The notes beneath the pieces were generated by a model. That model was given only the letters and a program-made list of their open reading frames with translations, was not told the DNA's origin and did not search any database. The translations under genes were made by a program, and so were the position numbers. Below, piece by piece: positions 8,249 to 16,609 of a DNA stretch of 64,000 nucleotides. The DNA is taken from NCBI GenBank assembly GCA_016903675.1, contig JADQBA010000011.1, positions 50,917 through 114,916 on the forward strand, read 5' to 3'. Numbering within the stretch: position 1 is the first letter of the stretch; the number at the start of each line of letters is the position of its first letter. The stretch comes from Stigonema ocellatum SAG 48.90 = DSM 106950. Lineage in GTDB: Bacteria; Cyanobacteriota; Cyanobacteriia; Cyanobacteriales; Nostocaceae.

Positions 8249-8543
8249 AAAAAATCCTTTGTGGCAACTGGTTTTTAGAAAAACTTTGAGTTGCGTGAAC
8301 CTTCATTCAATCTGCAATTATTTTCCTTAAGTACAGCTTATGACACCATCGTTGTTCTACTGAATTTACAGGGAAGCTCCACTTTCGCTCTCAGCATTTT
8401 TACGGAGATTTATAGGTAATTTTGGTCTAAGTTAACCCGATTGAATTTAGAATAGCGTTAACTCTTGTGAACTGCCACATGGCGACTAGACAAGGATTTA
8501 AGTCACAATGGGAGTAAACAAGAACGTTTAGCTAAAAAGAAAT

Positions 8544-9272
8544 ATGAGTAGCACGAGCAACTTCCGTAACGCGATTCGTGAGGCTCGAACTCACGCCCTC
8601 GTAGGCCCCAACGTGATTGCCAATGCCCTGCCCTACGTTGGTGGTGGTCTGATGTTAACCGCAGTGGGCATCTATGGTGGACTTAGCATCATCCGCGCTA
8701 ATCCCCAACTGTTCTTTCCCACCTTCATTGGTGCGGTCATCCTGGAGTTGGTTCTGTTCTTCGTTGCCCAAAATGTTGCCCAAAAGGGTAATAAAAAGGT
8801 GGCACTACCCCTACTGGCAACCTACAGCCTCTTATCTGGATATACCCTCAGTGGTTTGGTATATGTGGCACTAAGAACTCCCAATGTAGGTATACCAGGC
8901 ATTGGCTTTGCCGCTTTAGGTTGTGGTGTCACCTTTATTGCAGCCCGTCAAATTGGCTCAAATCTCTCTGATCAAGATGGCATGGCGTTGACAAAAACGG
9001 TTAGTCTGGGCGTTATTGCCTTGGTGGTTGTCTGCCTCATCCAGTTTGTATTTGCCTTGTTTGGTGTTTACACGCCTACGTGGTTGGAAATTGCCGTCTC
9101 AGGCTTGGGCGTGTTTCTGTTTGCTGGGGTATCGGTAGTTGATTTCTACATCCTGCCGCGCACCTACCGTGATGACCAGTACTTACCAGCTGCTTTGTCG
9201 ATGTACTTGACCTACATCAACCTGTTCATATTTATTTTGCGCTTGCTAATTGCCATCAACAGCCGCGATTAA
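8544..9272 (+). CDS. Bax inhibitor-1/YccA family membrane protein
   Basis: This 242-residue polytopic protein has about seven hydrophobic segments and the BI-1 family layout: a soluble N-terminus, paired helices around LMLTAVGIYGGL, IGAVILELVLFF and YTLSGLVYVAL, and a C-terminal VSVVDFYILPRTYRDDQY region resembling the family's conserved acidic pore section. Members are pH-sensitive ion leak channels linked to stress. It is transcribed divergently from the sigma gene across 295 bp, in which no other gene is visible. Its TAA stop lies only 6 bp before the IsrB element. Confidence 0.85.
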   Translation: MSSTSNFRNAIREARTHALVGPNVIANALPYVGGGLMLTAVGIYGGLSIIRANPQLFFPTFIGAVILELVLFFVAQNVAQKGNKKVALPLLATYSLLSGYTLSGLVYVALRTPNVGIPGIGFAALGCGVTFIAARQIGSNLSDQDGMALTKTVSLGVIALVVVCLIQFVFALFGVYTPTWLEIAVSGLGVFLFAGVSVVDFYILPRTYRDDQYLPAALSMYLTYINLFIFILRLLIAINSRD

Positions 9273-9278
9273 GAAAGT

Positions 9279-9516
9279 GTCAACTACCTACACTGCCCTT
9301 CGGGTCAGTGTAGGCTTACGAAAAACCTAGTTTAGGCTAGGCTTACGGTACGTAAGGTAACAGTTGGTTAGCACATCGAGATGCTGTAAGGCGACACGTA
9401 CAAACATTTCCCTCATTTGTACCTCTGTCTGGCTCAGTCGTGAATGAGAGATACGCTTACAGCATTGTGCTAAGGGACTGGCGACCACGCCTAAAAACAT
9501 TTATTGGATTATCTCC
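9279..9516 (+). ncRNA. Putative IsrB omegaRNA scaffold, copy 1
   Basis: This noncoding stretch lies between the element's left end and isrB. Visible stems are CCTACACTG (9287-9295) with CAGTGTAGG (9306-9314), TTAGCAC (9368-9374) with GTGCTAA (9467-9473), and ATGCTGTAAG (9381-9390) with CTTACAGCAT (9456-9465). In copy 2 the first two stems read CCTACACC/GGTGTAGG and TTAGCGC/GCGCTAA, so pairing is kept while bases change. In IscB/IsrB systems the guide is the flanking sequence 5' of the scaffold; here that is the 3' end of the BI-1 gene. The exact RNA ends are not determined. Confidence 0.72.
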
Positions 9517-10734
9517 ATGAATAAAACCAATCAAGCAACACGAGTACCAGTAATAGATCCAAACGGAAAACCTTTAATGCCTACCACACCTGCTAGAGCA
9601 AGAAGGTGGATCGAGGCTCTTAAGGCTAAGGGCAAGCGAAATAAGTTGGGTGTGTTCTATGTTCAACTGGCTCACTTGCCATCAGGCTATGAAACACAGC
9701 CAATAGTAGCAGGAACCGACAGAGGTAAATGTTTTACTGGGATTGCATTTCAAACCAAGCTTGCAACCATTGCATTGTTCCATGCCTGCTTGCCTGGGTT
9801 CTATAAATCCAAAAATATTGGCAAGAAAAATCAAACCCTAGACCGTCAATCCGTGACTGGGAAGATGGCGAAAAAAGCCGAATTAAGGAGAACTCGTAGG
9901 GGTCAAAGAATTGACCGCTCAAAGCCTTTTCAAATACGTAACCATAGAGAGAAGCGGTTCGACAACCGACGTAAAAAGAAGCTGACACCAAGTGTCCTTT
10001 CTAACAGACAGATGGAGCTAAGAGTCCTGAATGAGATGGCTTTAATCCTGCCAATTTCCGAAATCAGGGACGAGGCATGTGGCGGCAACACCAAGAAAAA
10101 CGGGAAAGGGATTTCACCTGTAACTGTTGGTCAAGAATGGTTTAGAGCGGAAGTATCCAAGATTGCACCTGTTGTAGAAGTTGATTCGTTCGATACAGGT
10201 AAGTACCGTGACCGTTTAGGGCTTGTCAAGGACAAAAACAATAAATCAAAACAGATTCCTGAAACCCATGCTAACGATGCAATCGCACTGGCTGCTAGTC
10301 ATTTTATTCAATATCAATCATTCAATACTGCTAACACTCACGGACACGATTGGGTAGGGGAATGCATGGTCACACCCGCACCGTTTATTGTGCTAACTCG
10401 TCCTAAATTATTTCGACGGAAGTTGTACCAAGAGAATTATTCCAAGGGTGGAATTCTCAAGCGTCTTGGTGGAACAATCACACCCTTTGGTTTTCGATCC
10501 GGTGATTATGTATTCGTGTCTTACAAGGGTGACATGGTACGTGGCTGGATTGGGGGCTTTACCGACACCGCCAAAACTAAAAACGTTTCAATCTATGACC
10601 ACGATTGGTCAAGGGTTGGGCAGTTCAATCCTAAAAATGTCCGCTTACTTCAAAGGAGTTCTAGGTTATGTGTTTCCCGACAAGAGGCGCGGGAATCATG
10701 CTGCTGTCCCCCTAAGAGCTTCGGCAAAGCCTAG
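9517..10734 (+). CDS. isrB: IsrB: RNA-guided RuvC-only nuclease (RRXRR/PLMP protein)
   Basis: The N-terminus has the PLMP motif (PNGKPLMPTTPARARRW). RuvC-I is VAGTDRG with Asp68. An arginine-rich bridge-helix region follows (AELRRTRRGQ, then RNHREKRFDNRRKKK). The RuvC-II candidate is Glu186 (EIRDEACGG), and RuvC-III is His251-Ala-Asn-Asp254. No HNH domain lies between RuvC-II and RuvC-III, which separates IsrB from IscB; family members nick DNA with an omegaRNA. The C-terminal part (GGTITPFGFRSGDYV, GWIGGFTDTAKTKNVSIYDH) should bind the RNA and the target-adjacent motif. The last roughly 18 residues come from the downstream palindrome and are absent from copy 2. All nuclease residues are intact. 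Confidence 0.85.
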   Translation: MNKTNQATRVPVIDPNGKPLMPTTPARARRWIEALKAKGKRNKLGVFYVQLAHLPSGYETQPIVAGTDRGKCFTGIAFQTKLATIALFHACLPGFYKSKNIGKKNQTLDRQSVTGKMAKKAELRRTRRGQRIDRSKPFQIRNHREKRFDNRRKKKLTPSVLSNRQMELRVLNEMALILPISEIRDEACGGNTKKNGKGISPVTVGQEWFRAEVSKIAPVVEVDSFDTGKYRDRLGLVKDKNNKSKQIPETHANDAIALAASHFIQYQSFNTANTHGHDWVGECMVTPAPFIVLTRPKLFRRKLYQENYSKGGILKRLGGTITPFGFRSGDYVFVSYKGDMVRGWIGGFTDTAKTKNVSIYDHDWSRVGQFNPKNVRLLQRSSRLCVSRQEARESCCCPPKSFGKA

Positions 10735-10770
10735 GCGTGACGGTAAAGGACGCGGCATGATTCCCGCGCC
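10686..10770. repeat. 16-bp-arm inverted repeat between isrB copy 1 and the element's right end
   Basis: GGCGCGGGAATCATGC at 10686-10701 pairs perfectly with 10755-10770. It overlaps the last codons of isrB. Copy 2 has an inverted repeat of unrelated sequence at the same place (CCCCCGACC/GGTCGGGGG, 20540-20580). Confidence 0.8.
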
Positions 10771-11004
10771 ATTACGGACGCCGCTGATTCTGAGTACAGA
10801 ATTCAGCGGGGGACTCCTGGCTGGTTTAGTTGACACTTGTTTGTATTATTACATCACAAGCCGTGGTTTTTTATGGTTTTTGACAACAGAGCAAAAGTAC
10901 CCCCTGCCTCATTAGCTCTATCGGAACGGTATTGGCATGTATTCCATGAAAAATGGATAAAATTAAATAAAATAGTAGAGCAAGCGCTTATAATAGCAAG
11001 CACT

Positions 11005-12127
11005 ATGGACGTATTAGAACTTAAACGCGAAATCGAAACGTTGTCTGGTCGCCTGGGTAAAACCCAGGACTATCTTTGACATCCCTGCACTTAGCGCAAA
11101 AATTCAAGACCTGGAACAAATAGCAGCCCAGCCAGAATTCTGGGATGACCAAATAAAAGCCCAAGGGACGCTGCAAGAACTCAACGACCTCAAAGCGCAC
11201 CTCCAACAGTATCACCAGTGGCAAACCAGTCTGGAAGACTCCAAGGCAGTATTAGAACTCTTGGAGTTAGAAACCGATCAGGGTCTCCTACAAGAAGCGG
11301 AATCTACTATTACCAAGCTCAATCACGAACTCGGCCAGTGGGAGTTACAACAGTTACTTTCCGGTCCCTACGATGAAGAAGGCGCGGTGTTGACGATTAA
11401 CGCAGGTGCTGGTGGCACAGATGCCCAAGACTGGGCGGAAATGCTGGTGCGGATGTATACCCGTTGGGGAGAAGACCACGGCTATAAGGTGCATTCAATT
11501 GAACTGTCCGAGGGTGATGAAGCAGGAATTAAATCGGCAACCCTGGAAATTACAGGTCGCTATGCCTATGGCTACTTGCGCCCTGAAACAGGTACTCATC
11601 GCTTAGTTCGGATTTCACCTTTTAACGCTAATGGTAAGCGGCAAACTAGTTTCGCCGGGGTGGAAGTAATGCCCTTACTAGACCACACTGTGCATCTGGA
11701 AATTCCCGACAAGGACTTGGAAATTACTACCACTAGGGCTGGTGGTAAGGGTGGGCAAAATGTCAACAAAGTAGAAACAGCGGTGCGGGTTGTGCACCTT
11801 CCCACGGGGATCGCTGTGCGATGTACGGAAGAACGCAGTCAACTACAAAATAAAGAGAAAGCCCTCGCTCGCCTCAAGGCAAAGCTGCTGGTGGTTGCTC
11901 AACAGCAACGTGCTTCCGAAATTGCTGAAATTCGGGGTGATATGGTGGAAGCTTCTTGGGGAAACCAAATCCGTAACTATGTTTTTCATCCTTACCAAAT
12001 GGTAAAGGATTTGCGTACTAATGTAGAGACGACTGCGATCGCTGATGTGATGAACGGCGACCTCGACACGTTTATCCAAGCCTATCTACGGCAAGAAAAC
12101 CAAATTTTAGAAAGCACCCCAGGGTAA
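11005..12127 (+). CDS. prfB: Peptide chain release factor 2, with programmed +1 frameshift
   Basis: RF2 reads UGA and UAA and releases the peptide. The first 24 codons (11005-11076) end at an in-frame TGA (11077-11079); the second frame runs from GAC at 11078 to the stop at 12127, giving 373 residues. The tRNA-mimic anticodon loop RISPFNANG (SPF tripeptide) and the catalytic loop GGKGGQNVNK (GGQ) are both present. The coiled-coil N-terminal domain is normal. The start is ATG 11005. A single-frame annotation would miss the N-terminus. The gene lies 170 bp after the IsrB element and begins a conserved cyanobacterial order with the DUF3285 gene and ybeY. Confidence 0.95.
11063..11080 (+). promoter_or_regulatory. 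prfB +1 frameshift site
   Basis: The slippery CTT TGA C (11074-11080) is preceded by an AGGA Shine-Dalgarno-like stretch at the spacing used in bacterial prfB recoding. RF2 shortage slows termination at the UGA and favours the shift, giving autoregulation. The mechanism is established in bacteria; the site is seen directly. Confidence 0.93.
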
Positions 12128-12130
12128 GGG

Positions 12131-12240
12131 AGGGGGGAGTGGGGAATGGGGAGTGGGGAGTGGGGGAAGAGGGGGAAGAGGGGGAATGGGGGTGTTTGTT
12201 TCATTCATAGGGGGTGGCGTCAGCCGCCATTGTGGGGTGA
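12131..12240. repeat. STRR heptamers and composite repeat after prfB
   Basis: GGGGAGT/GGGGAAT heptamers start 4 bp after the prfB stop, followed by GAAGAGG units and a GGCGTCAGCCGCC block shared with 7340-7428. From 12241 to 12582 I see no gene; a short GGAGTTTTAACTCC palindrome lies near 12410. Confidence 0.75.
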
Positions 12241-12582
12241 TCCTAACTAATTTTGGTGAATGGTTTGCGCAACAAACTGTTACAGTATTAAGGGAGTTTG
12301 TTATTCAATCATCCTCAGCAACCCCGCTCTGAACAGACTTGGCTCTCGAACTAAGCTCGGAGTTCTAGTCATTCAGAACTATGCTGACCCGCTGACTTGG
12401 GAAGTGGAGTTTTAACTCCGAATTACTCCCAAAAATCTCTCTACTCATATCATGTCCGTTTAATTGCTTATGAGAAAAAATCCCCGCGTCCCGGCGTCCC
12501 CGCGTCCCTGCGTCAGTCTTAATTATAAGTTTTCAACCGTAAATGTTATCACACGGGGTTTCACGCTTACCGAGATTTTTAG

Positions 12583-12738
12583 ATGAGCAGATCTCCTTCC
12601 ACGGAACCTAAACCTAGCTACGTCAAGCTTGCCATGCGAAATATGGTGCAAAAGGGTGGCACCTCGCTGAAGCATTTTGCGTTGACGATTTTAGGGCTTT
12701 TAGCTGTCCTTGTAGGTCTTGCCTACTTAACACACTAG
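12583..12738 (+). CDS. DUF3285 family small membrane protein
   Basis: A 51-residue frame encodes an N-terminal soluble part with PSYVKLAMRNMVQKGGTSLK and one membrane helix (LTILGLLAVLVGLAYLT). This matches the short cyanobacterial DUF3285 proteins, which commonly lie between prfB and ybeY. The function is unknown. It is below common ORF length cut-offs and easy to miss. Confidence 0.82.
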   Translation: MSRSPSTEPKPSYVKLAMRNMVQKGGTSLKHFALTILGLLAVLVGLAYLTH

Positions 12739-12830
12739 TCATTGGTCATCGGTCATTGGTCATTAGTATTCAACAAATGACAATTGACTGATGACATATG
12801 GCAAAATTGGAGCATACTTTGTGAAAAAAA

Positions 12831-13358
12831 GTGCAAGTTGAACTGTATTTACAGAATTTTTGTGATGAGCCTTCCCAAACAGAAGCTGTAAATTCTGGTG
12901 ATACTGATCCCCAAATTACTGCCGAGACTTGGGATAACTGGTTTAAATGTTGGCTGGAAATACTGCACCCTAATCTTCCGAAAGCACCAATTTATGAATT
13001 AGGGCTACGTTTAACAGACGATAATGACATTCAGGCGCTGAATGCCCAGTATCGTCACCAGAATCAGCCGACAGACGTTTTAGCTTTTGCTGCATTAGAG
13101 GTAGATTGTCCTCAGCCTGCTGAAATGCTTGCCTGTGAATCTTTATATCTTGGTGATATAGTGATTTCTATCGATAGAGCTAAACAGCAAGCTCAACAGC
13201 AAGAACACCCCTTGCCCACTGAGTTAGCCTGGTTAGCATCTCATGGGTTATTGCATTTACTGGGCTGGGATCATCCAGATGAAGAAAGCTTGAGCCGAAT
13301 GCTAAAACAGCAAGTAATCTTATTGAAAACAATAGGTATGGCTATTGACATAGAATAG
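12831..13358 (+). CDS. ybeY: Endoribonuclease YbeY (rRNA maturation factor)
   Basis: YbeY is a zinc-dependent endoribonuclease for 16S rRNA 3'-end maturation and ribosome quality control. The metal motif H-x3-H-x5-H is intact (SHGLLHLLGWDH). The substrate-side motif NAQYRHQNQPTDVLAFA is also normal. At 175 residues it has the usual cyanobacterial length. The start is GTG 12831 without a clear ribosome site. The context prfB-DUF3285-ybeY-dgkA-trpG supports the call. Confidence 0.93.
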   Translation: MQVELYLQNFCDEPSQTEAVNSGDTDPQITAETWDNWFKCWLEILHPNLPKAPIYELGLRLTDDNDIQALNAQYRHQNQPTDVLAFAALEVDCPQPAEMLACESLYLGDIVISIDRAKQQAQQQEHPLPTELAWLASHGLLHLLGWDHPDEESLSRMLKQQVILLKTIGMAIDIE

Positions 13359-13474
13359 TCATCCCCAGCCTAAATGTTAAGTTTTATTTCTTAATGCCTT
13401 TTTATCATCTCAATTAAGAAAATTGCCTAAAATCGGCCAAAGCTATTACTTCACCTCTTTGCTGCGATACTTTT

Positions 13475-13948
13475 ATGCCTATGTCCCAACAAGTTTCATC
13501 GCCACCAACACCCAACCACTTAGAAGCAGTCGTCACTAAGCAGAGGGAACTCTCTTGGCAAGTTGCCTCTAATTTATGTACTAGTTTTAAGTATGCCTGG
13601 GCAGGAATTAACTACGCTTTTCAAACTCAACGCAATTTTCGCATCCACTTATGTGTATGCGCAATAGCTATCGCCTTAAGCGTTTTTTTACATTTAAAAG
13701 CAGTGGAAACAGCAGTAATTGGATTAACTAGTGGTTTGGTATTGACTTTGGAGTTACTAAATACAGCCATTGAGTCGGTGGTTGACTTAACAGTGAAGCA
13801 AACTTACCATGAATTGGCAAAAATTGCCAAAGATTGTGCGGCAGGTGCTGTGCTAGTCTCTGCTTTTGTGGCGGTGCTGGTAGCTGCTATACTCTTACTA
13901 CCTCCAATGTTCTCCTTAATGCTGTCAAACGCTTGGCGCTGGGTGTAG
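13475..13948 (+). CDS. dgkA: Diacylglycerol kinase family protein
   Basis: This is a small integral membrane kinase (157 residues) with an amphipathic N-terminal helix (SFKYAWAGINYAFQTQRNFR), the active-site signature ELLNTAIESVVDL and the AKDCAAGAVL segment, plus three hydrophobic helices. Members phosphorylate diacylglycerol or undecaprenol; bacterial homologues differ in lipid preference, so the substrate is uncertain. The stop codon lies in the left arm of a terminator-like hairpin. Confidence 0.9.
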   Translation: MPMSQQVSSPPTPNHLEAVVTKQRELSWQVASNLCTSFKYAWAGINYAFQTQRNFRIHLCVCAIAIALSVFLHLKAVETAVIGLTSGLVLTLELLNTAIESVVDLTVKQTYHELAKIAKDCAAGAVLVSAFVAVLVAAILLLPPMFSLMLSNAWRWV

Positions 13949-13972
13949 GGAGATAGGGAAATCCCTACACCC
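13941..13972 (+). terminator. Hairpin at the end of dgkA
   Basis: GGGTGTAGGGA (13941-13951) pairs with TCCCTACACCC (13962-13972). The run after it (AATCTTTC) is only weakly U-rich, so termination is likely but imperfect. Confidence 0.6.
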
Positions 13973-14093
13973 AATCTTTCAGTCAACTTTTTAAGTAATA
14001 CCCTGATCTAGATCAAAATGATGTTGACAGCTATTAAAATCTGGTGACAATCAAACAACAAAGAATGATTTCACACACCAGGAGTTATCAGCT

Positions 14094-14699
14094 GTGATTA
14101 TAGTCATAGATAATTACGATAGTTTTACGTATAATTTGGTACAGTATCTGGGAGAACTGGCGGCAGATTTCCCGGTAGCATCGGATATTCAGGTTTTTCG
14201 CAATGATAAAATTACCTTAGATGAGATTGTTGCCCTAAAGCCTGATTGCATTGTGATTTCTCCTGGACCTGGGCGTCCTGAAGATGCTGGAATTTCCCTA
14301 GATTTGGTGAAAAACCTCGGACCTAGCTTGCCGATTTTAGGGGTTTGTTTGGGCCATCAAACCATTGGTCAAGTGTTCGGTGGTAAAATTGTTTCTGCGC
14401 CAGAGTTAATGCATGGCAAAACTTCTCAGGTTGAGCACACTGGAGTAGGTGTTTTCCAAGGATTAGAGAATCCCATGACCGCAACCCGGTATCATAGTTT
14501 GGTAATAGACCGCGAGACTTGCCCATCCGTTTTGGAAATCACTGCTTGGGTTGAAGATGGCACAATTATGGGAGTGCGGCACCGGAACTATCCTCATATT
14601 GAGGGCGTCCAGTTTCACCCTGAGAGTGTCCTGACAAATTCTGGAAAGCAATTACTGCGAAACTATCTGGCACAGTTACAGTCAAGAGCGAGTTATTGA
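14094..14699 (+). CDS. trpG: Anthranilate synthase component II (glutamine amidotransferase; TrpG/PabA)
   Basis: This class I glutamine amidotransferase supplies ammonia to TrpE (tryptophan) or PabB (folate). The catalytic Cys is in ILGVCLGHQTIG and the His-Glu pair in VQFHPESVL. The N-terminus MIIVIDNYDSFTYNLVQYLG and the oxyanion region ISPGPGRPEDAG are standard. At 201 residues it has full length. The start is GTG 14094 with AGGAG about 10 bp upstream. Its TGA overlaps the next ATG (TGATG), so the two are translationally coupled. Confidence 0.93.
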   Translation: MIIVIDNYDSFTYNLVQYLGELAADFPVASDIQVFRNDKITLDEIVALKPDCIVISPGPGRPEDAGISLDLVKNLGPSLPILGVCLGHQTIGQVFGGKIVSAPELMHGKTSQVEHTGVGVFQGLENPMTATRYHSLVIDRETCPSVLEITAWVEDGTIMGVRHRNYPHIEGVQFHPESVLTNSGKQLLRNYLAQLQSRASY

Positions 14700-15469
14700 T
14701 GAAACGACGACAGTTGATGGGCTATGCTGGGGCAGGGTTAGCAACAGCTTTGGTGACTAGCTTGGGATCTGAATTTCAGGCTACTGCCCAATCTAGCAGT
14801 TCATTATCAATCCAGTGGTTGGGTCATAGTTGCTTTCTGTTTGCTGGTGGCGGTACAAAAATTCTCGTAAATCCCTTTCGTCCGGTTGGTTGTACTGCTG
14901 GTTATCGTCCACCAAAAGTCCCAGCAGATCTAGTGCTGGTCAGCAGTCAATTGCTGGATGAAGGTGTGGTGGAAGACCTCCCTGGAAATCCCAAGTTAAT
15001 TTACGAAACAGGGGCTTACGAGTTCAAAGGCATCAAGTTGCAGGGAATTACCATAGAACATGATCGTAAAGGTGGCAAGCAGTTTGGCACAAATACTGCT
15101 TGGCAATGGAAGCAAGGAGGAATTAGTATCCTCCATTTAGGAGGCGCGGCTACACCCATTTCCATTGAGCAAAAAATCCTTATGGGGCGTCCTGATGTGG
15201 CGTTAGTTCCCGTGGGTGGTGGTCCAAAAGCCTATAATGCCGAAGAAGCTAAGCAGGCGATTCAAGTTCTCAATCCCAAGCTACTGATTCCTACTATGTA
15301 CCGTACACAAGCCGCTGATGCTGCTAACTGCAATATTTCCCCACTCGATAACTTTCTCACACTCATGCAGGGGATGACTGTAAGTCGTAGCAATAGTGAC
15401 ACTCTTACCGTTAGTTCTGCTAATTTACCAAGTAATGGTGTGATTCAGGTTTTGAGTTACAAGTTTTAA
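14699..15469 (+). CDS. Tat-exported metallo-beta-lactamase-fold protein
   Basis: The N-terminus has a twin-arginine signal (MKRRQLMGYAGAGLATALV) ending near ATAQ. The body is a UlaG-like MBL fold: WLGHSCFLFAGGGTKILVNP, IEHDRKGG, LHLGGAATP, DVALVPVGGGPKAY. The full HxHxDH metal motif is not seen, so activity is uncertain. It directly overlaps trpG, and this pairing is common in cyanobacteria. The start is ATG 14699; the TTG one codon earlier is less likely. Confidence 0.83.
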   Translation: MKRRQLMGYAGAGLATALVTSLGSEFQATAQSSSSLSIQWLGHSCFLFAGGGTKILVNPFRPVGCTAGYRPPKVPADLVLVSSQLLDEGVVEDLPGNPKLIYETGAYEFKGIKLQGITIEHDRKGGKQFGTNTAWQWKQGGISILHLGGAATPISIEQKILMGRPDVALVPVGGGPKAYNAEEAKQAIQVLNPKLLIPTMYRTQAADAANCNISPLDNFLTLMQGMTVSRSNSDTLTVSSANLPSNGVIQVLSYKF

Positions 15470-15482
15470 CAATTTTCTGTAG

Positions 15483-15506
15483 GGTAGGCAATATGCCTGC
15501 CTTTTA
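15483..15506 (+). terminator. Hairpin with T-run after the MBL gene
   Basis: GGTAGGCA and TGCCTGCC arms are followed by TTTT, 14 bp after the stop codon. Confidence 0.55.
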
Positions 15507-15571
15507 CAGCAATTTTCACCTTTATTAGACCACAGTAAACGGTCTGGTTCGTTTATGTGAAGCCTGCTGTA

Positions 15572-15661
15572 ATACCAATTCGTAATTCGTAATTAATGAA
15601 TTCAGGTTTCATTACTTGTTTTCGGGTCTGAATCTGTTGCTAGATTTTAGAGAATTGGTAT
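15572..15661. mobile_element. 90-bp MITE-like element with ATACCAATTC ends
   Basis: The perfect 10-bp inverted ends are ATACCAATTC (15572-15581) and GAATTGGTAT (15652-15661). The interior contains AATTCGTAATTCG. There is no coding sequence. Confidence 0.5.
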
Positions 15662-15669
15662 AAGTTAGA

Positions 15670-15871
15670 ACTTACGCACTTTACAAATTGACCATTATGT
15701 GAATATCAAACTTATTAAAATGATTTCCTTGCACTGCCTCGTTCTTGGGCTGCTGCCACAGAATGCATTTACAAGGAGGCTCCGCCTCACAAGAGGGCAT
15801 TACAAGGCAGAGCCTTGTAACGAGGCTGACGAGGCTGATACACAATTGTGTTTTTCTGTCAATGCGTAAGT
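15670..15871. mobile_element. 202-bp MITE-like element with ACTTACGCA ends
   Basis: The inverted ends are ACTTACGCA (15670-15678) and TGCGTAAGT (15863-15871), an end sequence familiar from cyanobacterial insertion elements. The interior has CAAGGAGGCTCCGCCT palindromes. A related right half recurs at about 20160-20250. The open frame across it is repeat-derived. The rest of 15872-16233 shows no gene. Confidence 0.55.
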
Positions 15872-16233
15872 CCTATAAGTTTCGCGATTCCGCAAAGAAA
15901 TTGGATATTATACAACACTATTCGGTCATTATATTCGTAAAGATTGGTAAAAAGTTCGCTGTCCTTCACTCTCTTTTTGCACAGCTAAGAATTGGTCCAC
16001 AGGACGCAACCTTTTTACGAAGCATCACCTACACCCGGCAACTGGCAAGGGCGCATTACTCTGCGGGTTTTTGATAGACAGCTTTGCCGAAAGGTTCTAC
16101 AATCAGAGTTATTGCGGTAAATTTACTTATTGCTGAATATTCTTATTCATAGTAAAGATTTTATTGTGATTCCCCAACAGTGAGCAATCACTCTATTACA
16201 ATCAGAAAGTCTTTAGTAGAGGACAACAAACAC

Positions 16234-16356
16234 ATGGATGTCAAGCTGATTTTGGCGGTGTTAACGGTTATATTTACTATTTCGTGCTTGTTCTTTGGTA
16301 CGAAAAATGGATTCTATGATACAGACAACTATCATGGCAATGGCTCTGCACATTGA
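16234..16356 (+). CDS. 40-residue single-helix membrane protein, photosystem-type
   Basis: The frame encodes one N-terminal membrane helix (LILAVLTVIFTISCLFF) and a short polar tail GTKNGFYDTDNYHGNGSAH. GAGG lies 10 bp before the ATG. The size and layout resemble small thylakoid proteins, possibly a photosystem II assembly factor of the Psb35 type, but I cannot confirm this from memory. The gene stands alone between repeats. Confidence 0.6.
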   Translation: MDVKLILAVLTVIFTISCLFFGTKNGFYDTDNYHGNGSAH

Positions 16357-16408
16357 GCGAAAAAAGGCAAAATGCTCGGTTCCTAGTCTCTAATGTGAAA
16401 AATTCTCA

Positions 16409-16528
16409 TTAACCACGTTTTTCACTGTTTGCGGGTTCGGTAGAGGCTCCGTACTGGGGTGAATCAATCAACACTTTGACGGGAGTCGAACTACCAGCAG
16501 GGGAAAGTTCCCTTTCTTCGATTTCCAT
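16409..16528 (-). CDS. Possible 39-residue protein, unrecognised
   Basis: The minus-strand frame MEIEERELSPAGSSTPVK ends in NSEKRG. The frame is open further upstream into the 5' part of the beta-CASP gene. It is polar with no motif. Listed because codon use looks protein-like, but there is no clear ribosome site; it may be chance. Confidence 0.3.
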   Translation of the reverse strand: MEIEERELSPAGSSTPVKVLIDSPQYGASTEPANSEKRG

Positions 16529-16609
16529 AGAGTTGACTTGTGTGTACACGTAGGAATTAGTGGTTTTTGGGAAATTTCCATTCTGAAGGAGGTTGTAGGG
16601 GAAAAGAGC

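Larger units (their letters stand above)
9279..10834 (+). mobile_element. IsrB (OMEGA) element, copy 1, IS200/IS605-like and without transposase
   Basis: The limits come from comparison with copy 2 at 20457-22043. The left end is GTCAACTACC and the right end GGTTTAGTTGAC, imperfectly inverse to each other. The order is omegaRNA, isrB, variable palindrome, right-end hairpin. The right-end hairpin stem CCGCTG/CAGCGG (10781-10786, 10804-10809) changes to CCACTG/CAGTGG in copy 2, a compensatory change. There is no TnpA (Y1 transposase), so the element is non-autonomous. Confidence 0.75.

Noticed and set aside
9279..10834. Calling the element a TnpB or IscB system
   Set aside because: The protein has the PLMP start of the IscB group but no HNH between RuvC-II and RuvC-III, and the scaffold lies upstream of the gene, unlike TnpB.
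15745..16074. 109-codon plus-strand frame
   Set aside because: Runs through the ACTTACGCA-ended element and its palindromes; no ribosome site or recognisable sequence.
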